From Allobosea sp. (GTDB lineage: Bacteria > Pseudomonadota > Alphaproteobacteria > Rhizobiales > Beijerinckiaceae), in assembly GCF_030694325.1 (NCBI RefSeq), contig NZ_JAUXYO010000219.1:1-56714 (forward strand): a stretch of 56,714 nt of DNA. The letters run 5' to 3'. The notes under the pieces were generated by a model that made no database searches, had not been told where the DNA came from, and saw nothing but the letters and a program-made list of their open reading frames with translations. Positions 51,312-56,714 of the stretch are shown one piece after another; position 1 is the stretch's first letter; every line of letters starts with the position of its first letter. Both the position numbers and the translations under genes were made by a program.

Positions 51312-52082
51312 ATGACCGCGACCCCCACCGAAATGATGACGATCGCGGCCGCGCGCCTGCTGACGAACCAGGATGTCTGCTTCGTCGGCATCGGCGCGCC
51401 CTCGGCCGCCTGCAACCTCGCCCGCCTCACCCATGCGCCGAAGATCACGCTGATCTACGAATCCGGCACGCTCTCGACGCGGCCCAGCGTGCTGCCGCTT
51501 TCGATCGGCGACGGGGAACTCTGCGACACCGCGCTGACCACCGTCGCGGTGCCCGAGATGTTCCGCTACTGGCTCCAGGGCGGTCGCATCACCATCGGCT
51601 TCCTCGGCGGCGCGCAGATCGACCGCTTCGCCAATCTCAACACCACGGTCGTCGGCCCCTATGATGCGCCCAAGGTGCGCCTGCCCGGCGGGGGCGGCGC
51701 GCCCGAGATTGCCAGCAATTGCGGCCAGATCTTCATCACCATGGCGATGGGCACACGCGCCTTCGTCGACAGGCTGCCCTTCATCACCTCCTTCGGCCAC
51801 GGCAAGGGCAAGGGCGACCGCGCTGCGCTCGGCCTGAAGACGAAGGGCCCGACCAAGGTGATGACCGATCTCTGCGTGCTGGAGCCGGATCCCGACACCG
51901 CCGAACTCACCGTCGTCTCGCTGCATCCGGGCGTGACGCGCGAGCAGGTCCAGGCCGGTTGCGGCTGGCCGCTGCGTTTCGCGGCCGACGTCGCGGAGAC
52001 GCCGGCGGCGACGGAGCAGGAATTGTCGGTGCTGCGCGATCTCCACGCCCGGACCAAGCAAGCGCATGGAGTGGCGGCATGA
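51312..52082 (+). CDS. pcaJ: 3-oxoadipate CoA-transferase, subunit B (PcaJ)
   Basis: Beta subunit carrying the catalytic glutamate, 256 residues. Glu50 in LIYESGTLS is the residue that forms the CoA thioester in class I CoA-transferases. VCFVGIGAPSAACNLARL, GFLGGAQIDRFANLNTT and LPGGGGAPEIAS are the expected blocks. The last bases overlap the pcaH start (ATGA at 52079). Together with PcaI it converts 3-oxoadipate to its CoA ester; the thiolase for the next step (pcaF) is not in the window. Confidence 0.94.
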   Translation: MTATPTEMMTIAAARLLTNQDVCFVGIGAPSAACNLARLTHAPKITLIYESGTLSTRPSVLPLSIGDGELCDTALTTVAVPEMFRYWLQGGRITIGFLGGAQIDRFANLNTTVVGPYDAPKVRLPGGGGAPEIASNCGQIFITMAMGTRAFVDRLPFITSFGHGKGKGDRAALGLKTKGPTKVMTDLCVLEPDPDTAELTVVSLHPGVTREQVQAGCGWPLRFAADVAETPAATEQELSVLRDLHARTKQAHGVAA

Positions 52083-52789
52083 GCCTGATCTATCCGCGCG
52101 AGAGCCTGGCCGCGCATCCGGCGAACGCGTCGCCCGCTTATGGCTCGACGGTGAAGCGCGCCCCGTCGAAGCCGCTGATCCTGCTGCCCCACACGCTCTC
52201 GGAGACGACCGGCCCGGTCTTCGGCCATGCGGCCGTCGCGGCGGGTGATTGCGACCTGACCCGCCAGCATGTCGGCGAACCGCTGGGCGAACGCATCATC
52301 GTCTCCGGCCGTGTGCTCGACGAGGACGGCCGGCCGGTGCCGCATACGCTGATCGAGATCTGGCAGGCCAATGCCGGTGGCCGCTATGTCCATGTCCGCG
52401 ACCAGCATCCGGCCCCGCTCGATCCCAATTTCACCGGCGCGGGGCGCGCGCTGACGGATGCGGAAGGCCGCTATCGCTTCGTCACGGTCAAGCCCGGCGC
52501 CTATCCCTGGCGCAACCATCACAATGCCTGGCGCCCGGCCCATATCCATTTCTCGCTCTTCGGGCCGAGCTTCCTGTCGCGGGTGATCACCCAGATGTAT
52601 TTCCCGGGTGATCCGCTGTTCAAATACGATCCGATCTTCCAGTCGATCACCGACGCGCAGGTGCGCGAGCGCCTCGTCTCGCGCTTCGACCTCGCCACGA
52701 CCGAGCCGGAATGGGCGCTCGGCTACCAGTTCGACATCGTCCTGCGCGGCCGCAACGCGACGCCGGTGGAGGAGCCGCATGAGCACTGA
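52079..52789 (+). CDS. pcaH: Protocatechuate 3,4-dioxygenase, beta chain (PcaH)
   Basis: Iron-bearing subunit of the intradiol ring-cleaving dioxygenase, 236 residues. The four Fe(III) ligands are in place: Tyr103 (in GGRYVHV), Tyr142 (in GAYPWRN), His155 and His157 (in RPAHIHFSL). The N-terminus IYPRESLAAHP is typical. It opens protocatechuate to 3-carboxy-cis,cis-muconate in the cytoplasm with PcaG. It overlaps pcaJ by four bases and pcaG by eleven, so the four genes are one coupled transcript apart from the repeat. Confidence 0.97.
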   Translation: MSLIYPRESLAAHPANASPAYGSTVKRAPSKPLILLPHTLSETTGPVFGHAAVAAGDCDLTRQHVGEPLGERIIVSGRVLDEDGRPVPHTLIEIWQANAGGRYVHVRDQHPAPLDPNFTGAGRALTDAEGRYRFVTVKPGAYPWRNHHNAWRPAHIHFSLFGPSFLSRVITQMYFPGDPLFKYDPIFQSITDAQVRERLVSRFDLATTEPEWALGYQFDIVLRGRNATPVEEPHEH

Positions 52790-53369
52790 TCCGCAAACGG
52801 CCGAGGCTCCCCTCGGCATCACACCGTCGCAGACCATCGGCCCCTTCTTCGCCTATGCGCTGACGCCGTGCGCCTATGGCGGCAGCGAGCTCGCGACCGG
52901 GACCGTCGCGGCCGAGGGCGTCGCCGGCGAGCGCATCCGCATCGCCGGCACGGTCTATGACGGCGATGGCGCCCCGGTGGGAGACGCCATGCTCGAGACC
53001 TGGCAGGCCGACGCGCAGGGCCGCTACAACGCCGTCGGCAATGCCGGCTTCACCGGTTTCGGCCGCGTGGAGACGACGGTCGAGGGCGCCTTCCAGATCG
53101 AGACCATTCGCCCCGGCCCTGTCGCCGCCCCGGATGGGACGATGCAGGCGCCGCATCTCTCGCTCTCCGTCTTCGCCCGCGGCATCCTCACCCGGCTGAC
53201 GACCCGGATCTATTTCGAAGGCGAGGCGGCCAATGCCGCCGATCCCGTTCTGGCGCTGGTCCCCGCCGATCGGCGCCACACGCTGATCGCGACGCGCGAG
53301 GCGGATGGCAGCTTCCGCTTCGATATCCATCTGCAGGGCCAGGACGAGACGGTGTTCTTCGCGGCGTGA
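52779..53369 (+). CDS. pcaG: Protocatechuate 3,4-dioxygenase, alpha chain (PcaG)
   Basis: Non-iron structural subunit of the dioxygenase, 196 residues from ATG 52779 with GGAGGAG at 52768-52774. TPSQTIGPFFAYALTP at the N-terminus, DGDGAPVGDAMLETWQADAQG, and APHLSLSVFARGILTRLTTRIYF are the alpha-chain counterparts of the beta-chain blocks, without the tyrosine/histidine iron set. It forms the active-site pocket with PcaH. pcaB, pcaC and pcaD, needed to reach 3-oxoadipate, are not in the window. Confidence 0.96.
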   Translation: MSTDPQTAEAPLGITPSQTIGPFFAYALTPCAYGGSELATGTVAAEGVAGERIRIAGTVYDGDGAPVGDAMLETWQADAQGRYNAVGNAGFTGFGRVETTVEGAFQIETIRPGPVAAPDGTMQAPHLSLSVFARGILTRLTTRIYFEGEAANAADPVLALVPADRRHTLIATREADGSFRFDIHLQGQDETVFFAA

Positions 53370-53401
53370 GGGCATTCCCCTTCCCCTCTTGCGGAGGGGT
53401 T

Positions 53402-53510
53402 AGGGGTGGGGGGCGTAAAGGTGGAGCGCCTCGCTTGCATCGAGGCGTGAACGGTTGATCCAGCGCTTTTGGTGATGCAACTGTCACCCGGTCGTTCGCC
53501 CCCCACCCCT
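53402..53510. repeat. Palindromic repeat after pcaG
   Basis: AGGGGTGGGGGGCG (53402-53415) pairs perfectly with CGCCCCCCACCCCT (53497-53510). Extra complementary stretches outside (CCCCTTCCCC before, GAGGGGGAGGGGG after) extend the palindrome from about 53378 to 53538. It separates the pca operon from dgoK and may terminate pca transcription. Confidence 0.8.
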
Positions 53511-53551
53511 GCCCCTCCCCACGAGGGGGAGGGGGTCCCGGAGCCTTCCCC

Positions 53552-54448
53552 ATGCCCAGACCCCTGATCGCGCTCGACTGGGGCACCACCCGCGCCCGGG
53601 CCTTCCTCATCTCGGCAGCCGGCGAGGTTCTGGAGCGCCGCAGCGCCAACCAGGGCATCCAGGCGGTTCCCGCAGGCGGCTTCCCGGCTGCGTTCGAGGC
53701 CATCGCTGGCGATCTGCGCCGCATGGCGCCCGAGGCGGACATCGTGCTGGCCGGTATGGTCGGCAGCCGCAATGGCTGGGTCGAGGCGGCTTATGTGCCA
53801 TGCCCCGCCTCGCCGGATGCCATCGCCGCGGCCGGACTGACGGTCGCGCTGGCCGACGGCACGCCTGCGCTGATCCTGCCCGGCCTCTCCTGCGACGAGG
53901 GCGCCTTCGACGTCATGCGCGGCGAGGAGACGCTGATCGTCGGGCTCGGGTTGGAGGACGGCATCACCTGCCTGCCCGGCACCCATTCGAAATGGGCCCT
54001 CGTCGAGGGCGGACGGATCACCCGCTTCGCCAGCTTCATGACCGGCGAGATCTGGGGCCTGCTGCGGCAGGACTCGATCCTCTCCCGCCTCGCCGAGGAG
54101 CCGGACGAGGAGGGCGCACGGCTCGGCCTGGCGGCGGGCTTCGCTGCCTCGCGCCGCCCGGGCGGCCTGCTCAACACGGCCTTCGCGGCCCGCTCCGAGG
54201 TGCTGGCCGGGCGACTGCCGGGCTCGGCCGTCGGGCCCTATCTCTCGGCTCTTCTGGTCGGCCATGAGGTCGCCGGTGCGCTCGCTTTGTTCGGGCGGCA
54301 TGATACCGTCCATCTCGTCGCCGAGGGCGCCATGGCTGAGAGCTATGGCGCAGGCCTGGCCGCAGCGGGGCTGAAGGCCATTGTGACCACCCCGGAAGCT
54401 GCCTTCGTCGCCGGCATCCGCCGCCTCGCGGGAGCCGTCGCGGCATGA
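53552..54448 (+). CDS. dgoK: 2-dehydro-3-deoxygalactonokinase DgoK
   Basis: Sugar-acid kinase of the Hsp70/actin-like DgoK family, 298 residues. The N-terminal phosphate-1 motif is LIALDWGTTRARAFL, with MVGSRNGWVEAAY, LPGTHSKWALVEGG and SFMTGEIWGLLRQ downstream, all DgoK signatures. It phosphorylates 2-keto-3-deoxygalactonate in the galactonate route. The expected partner aldolase (dgoA) is not adjacent; instead a ribokinase-like gene overlaps its stop (ATGA at 54445), making a two-kinase operon. Confidence 0.93.
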   Translation: MPRPLIALDWGTTRARAFLISAAGEVLERRSANQGIQAVPAGGFPAAFEAIAGDLRRMAPEADIVLAGMVGSRNGWVEAAYVPCPASPDAIAAAGLTVALADGTPALILPGLSCDEGAFDVMRGEETLIVGLGLEDGITCLPGTHSKWALVEGGRITRFASFMTGEIWGLLRQDSILSRLAEEPDEEGARLGLAAGFAASRRPGGLLNTAFAARSEVLAGRLPGSAVGPYLSALLVGHEVAGALALFGRHDTVHLVAEGAMAESYGAGLAAAGLKAIVTTPEAAFVAGIRRLAGAVAA

Positions 54449-55353
54449 TCGTCGTCTTCGGTTCGCTCAATGTCGATCTGGTCACGCCGGTCGAGCGTCT
54501 GCCCGGCGCCGGCGAGACCGTGATTGGCCCCTCCTACGCGCTCCATCCCGGCGGCAAGGGCGCCAACCAGGCGCTGGCGGCCCGCCGCGCGGGCGCGACG
54601 GTGCGTCTCGTCGGCGCGGTCGGGACCGATGCCTTCGCCGATATCGCGCTCTCGCTGCTGGCAGCCGACGGTGTCGACCTCGCCGATGTCGCGCGGGTGG
54701 CAGTGCCGACCGGCGCCGCCTTCATCGCCGTCGATGCCGACGGCGCCAACCAGATCGTCGTCGCCGCCGGTGCCAACGCCCAGGCGCGCGCGACGGCGAT
54801 GGCGTCGGTGCCGCTCGGCGAGGGCGACATCCTGCTGCTCCAGCGCGAGGTGCCGGAGGCGGAATGCCTCACAGCGGCACGGCGCATGAAGCAGGCCGGC
54901 GGCCGCGTCATCCTCAACCTCGCGCCCGCCGGGCCGCCCGATCCGGCGCTGCTGGCATGTCTCGACATGCTCGTCGCCAACGAGCACGAGGCGCTGGTGC
55001 TGGCGCAGTCGCTGGGCTGGGCCGAGCGCGAGCCCGACGACATCGCCCGCCGCTGCGACGGCGAGCTCGGCATCGCCTGCATCGTCACGCTCGGCGCGCA
55101 GGGCGTCGTCGGCTGGCATGGCGGCGTCCGCCGCCGGCTCGCGGCCCCCGCCGTCAGCGTGGTCGATACGGTGGCCGCGGGAGACAGCTTCACCGGTGCC
55201 TTCGCCGCGGCGCTCTCCGCCGGCTACGGCTTCTCCGGCGCCTTGCAGCGCGGCCTCGCCGCGGGCTCGCTCGCCTGCACGGTGGCCGGTGCCCAGCCGA
55301 GCATCCCGCGTCGGGATGCGATCGAGGCGTTGGTCGGAGAGGCCTTCCTCTAG
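54445..55353 (+). CDS. rbsK: PfkB-family sugar kinase, ribokinase-like
   Basis: Carbohydrate kinase of 302 residues, coupled to dgoK. The PfkB signature 1 is HPGGKGANQALAARRAG and signature 2 is VDTVAAGDSFTGAFAAAL with the catalytic Asp; the adenine-side strand is IVTLGAQG. GSLNVDLVTPVERLPGAGET at the start and GGKGANQA strongly favour ribokinase over KDG kinase. Pairing with DgoK leaves open a role with another sugar or sugar acid, so the rbsK label is by best resemblance. Confidence 0.85.
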   Translation: MIVVFGSLNVDLVTPVERLPGAGETVIGPSYALHPGGKGANQALAARRAGATVRLVGAVGTDAFADIALSLLAADGVDLADVARVAVPTGAAFIAVDADGANQIVVAAGANAQARATAMASVPLGEGDILLLQREVPEAECLTAARRMKQAGGRVILNLAPAGPPDPALLACLDMLVANEHEALVLAQSLGWAEREPDDIARRCDGELGIACIVTLGAQGVVGWHGGVRRRLAAPAVSVVDTVAAGDSFTGAFAAALSAGYGFSGALQRGLAAGSLACTVAGAQPSIPRRDAIEALVGEAFL

Positions 55354-55514
55354 GTGGTTCGGGGCAATTCGCGCGGTCGTGGCAAAGCGCGGTTAAGCCT
55401 GTCGCATCTTGATCGCCCGGTACCCCCGGATCGCGCCCGATCCAGCGGGCTGTCTTCACCCTTCCGCAGGAACTGCGCCGCATCGTCGCCGCAACGCAGG
55501 GGAAAGGCAGGCCG

Positions 55515-56075
55515 ATGGCGCAAAATCCGGTCGTCTGGGCGCTCGGGATCGCAGCGATCGCATCGCTGAGCGCGGTGGGATACAGCGGCAGGCTGGCCGA
55601 CCTCGTCGGTGTGGGCGAAGCGCCGAGCGCCTCGAGCATGACCGCGAGTTCGGCTGCGGCGCGGGCGAGCGAGCCCCCGACCACGCCCTATCGCCCGGCC
55701 GAACCGCCGACCCTGACGGTGGCGGCCGATTATCGCGGCCACTACGTCGTGCACCCCTCGATCGACAATTTCCGCGTGCAGATGCTTGTCGATACGGGCG
55801 CCAGCCTCGTCGCGCTGACGGCGAAGGATGCGAGCGCGCTCGGCATTCGCCCCTCGCCCGGCGACTACAAGATGACGCTGAACACCGCCAACGGCACGGT
55901 GAAGGGGGCCCGGGTCAATCTGCGCGAGGTCCGCCTCGGCTCGATCCTGGTCCGCAATGTCGAGGCGGTCGTCCTCCCCGAGGGCGCGCTCTCGATGAGC
56001 CTGCTCGGCACCTCCTTCCTCGCCAAGCTGCGCGGCTACGAGGTCCAGACCGGTCGCATGATCCTGCGCGGCTGA
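55515..56075 (+). CDS. Membrane-anchored retropepsin-like aspartic protease (TIGR02281-like)
   Basis: Single-domain clan AA aspartic protease, 186 residues. An N-terminal membrane helix (residues 7-22) is followed by a Ser/Ala/Pro-rich linker and the protease domain with catalytic DTGAS at residues 93-97 in MLVDTGASLVALT; the second half has SLLGTSFLAKL. As a homodimer it would give two active-site aspartates, probably in the periplasm. Its role in Alphaproteobacteria is unknown. ATG 55515 lies 161 bases past the kinase gene. Confidence 0.87.
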   Translation: MAQNPVVWALGIAAIASLSAVGYSGRLADLVGVGEAPSASSMTASSAAARASEPPTTPYRPAEPPTLTVAADYRGHYVVHPSIDNFRVQMLVDTGASLVALTAKDASALGIRPSPGDYKMTLNTANGTVKGARVNLREVRLGSILVRNVEAVVLPEGALSMSLLGTSFLAKLRGYEVQTGRMILRG

Positions 56076-56225
56076 GGGCCCCATCCATCTCGAACACCGG
56101 GCCGGCGCGACGCCTCTGGCGTTTCGCGCAAGATGCGCTATGGGCTGGCGTCGTTCTTGCGTCACATGGCCTGTCACATGCTGCGCAACCCGCACGCCGA
56201 GCCGTTCCTCGCGATGGATGCCCCG

Positions 56226-56714
56226 ATGTTCCCCAGACCGCTTCCGGAACTGACCCCCAACACCTTCGCCTATGAATCCCTGCCGATGGTCAAGCCGACC
56301 GGCTTTCGCGAATACGACGCGCGCTGGTTCTTCGGCGAGGAGCTCAATCTCATGGGCGTCCAGGCCGTCGGCATGGGCCTGGGCACGCTGATCCGGCGCA
56401 TGGGCATCACGCCCGAAATCGTCACCGGCCATGATTTCCGGGGCTATTCCTCCTCGATCAAGATGGCGCTGGTCACCGGCCTGATGGCGGCGGGCTGCAG
56501 GGTCCACGACATCGGGCTGGCCATGTCGCCCATGGCCTATTTCGCCCAGTTCGCGCTCGACGTGCCCTGCGTCGCGATGGTGACCGCCTCCCACAACGAC
56601 AATGGCTGGACCGGCATCAAGATGGGCGCCCAGCGGCCGGTCACCTTCGGGCCGGAGGAGATGGGCGCGCTCAAGCAGATCGTCCTCGCGGGCGACTTCG
56701 ATCTCGTCGGCGGC
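56226..56714 (+). CDS. Phosphomannomutase/phosphoglucomutase (3' end beyond window)
   Basis: Alpha-D-phosphohexomutase, only the first 163 residues visible and the frame open at the window edge. ATG 56226 begins MFPRPLPELTPNTFAYES; ATG 56214, 56178 and 56166 are also in frame but do not match the usual opening. TGFREYDARWFF, the Arg/Asp block GHDFRGYSSSIK and the phosphoserine loop VTASHNDNGWTG with the catalytic Ser are diagnostic of the ManB/AlgC/ExoC group. It makes mannose-1-P or glucose-1-P for surface polysaccharides. The 150 bases before it contain a direct repeat, GTCACATG, at 56161 and 56173. Confidence 0.92.
   Translation, partial: MFPRPLPELTPNTFAYESLPMVKPTGFREYDARWFFGEELNLMGVQAVGMGLGTLIRRMGITPEIVTGHDFRGYSSSIKMALVTGLMAAGCRVHDIGLAMSPMAYFAQFALDVPCVAMVTASHNDNGWTGIKMGAQRPVTFGPEEMGALKQIVLAGDFDLVGG

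Overview
This 56.7-kb window is high-GC alphaproteobacterial chromosome, most likely a Hyphomicrobiales member. The gene content and protein wording resemble Bosea and relatives, but that genus guess is inference. The evidence is the yidC-engB-argB neighbourhood, a DUF2628 gene inside the histidine operon, accD-folC linked to trpA, a RegB/RegA (ActS/ActR) redox pair, an mmcB gene, a CP4-like class II EPSP synthase and a FYDLN-acid protein next to tRNA-Ala. No phage, plasmid, IS element or CRISPR array is visible. The window is core chromosome with small accessory insertions: two toxin-antitoxin modules and several palindromic intergenic repeats.

Layout. 1-6.5 kb: 3' part of yidC, a hexapeptide acetyltransferase, engB, a secreted lipase, a DUF423 membrane protein, a brnT-brnA module and argB. 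6.6-10.4 kb: a complete dctP-dctQ-dctM TRAP transporter and a HAD nucleotidase. 10.5-14.3 kb: metZ, then hisB-DUF2628-hisH-hisA. 14.5-19.3 kb: an aldo/keto reductase, a Phd/VapC module and the reverse-strand trpA-accD-folC operon. 19.4-25.8 kb: hrpB, a VWA (DUF1194) protein, aroA-cmk, the FYDLN protein and tRNA-Ala(GGC). 26-32.7 kb: a class II amidotransferase, an NhaD-like antiporter, an intracellular PHA depolymerase, regB-regA and mmcB. 32.7-37.2 kb: a polysaccharide cluster (WecA-like transferase, NAD-epimerase, CapD/FlaA1-like dehydratase) and a TetR regulator. 37.4-45 kb: cobQ, an aminotransferase, a repeat-helical orphan protein, RidA, a YqaA-like protein and hisF-hisE-coaA. 45-49.4 kb: a winged-helix regulator, an exported beta-carbonic anhydrase, TauE/SafE, an L,D-transpeptidase and an aldose 1-epimerase-like protein. 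49.4-53.4 kb: the protocatechuate branch pcaR / pcaI-pcaJ-pcaH-pcaG. 53.5-56.7 kb: dgoK, a ribokinase-like gene, a retropepsin-like protease and the start of a phosphomannomutase/phosphoglucomutase.

Themes. Amino-acid biosynthesis (Arg, Met, His, Trp, aromatic) dominates. The his genes lie in two blocks about 30 kb apart in opposite orientation, exactly as if one inversion between about 14.34 and 44.99 kb had split hisBHA-hisFE-coaA. The best regulatory signals are a double PcaR-type operator in the pcaR/pcaI gap, palindromes inside the promoters of brnT, phd, tetR and cobQ, a LexA-like half-site pair in front of mmcB, and a palindrome before metZ. I found no clear new multi-gene system. The most unusual items are the operator-in-promoter arrangements, the repeat inserted between pcaI and pcaJ, the Gly-type class II EPSP synthase and two proteins of unknown role (40.3-41.7 kb and 45.0-45.9 kb).
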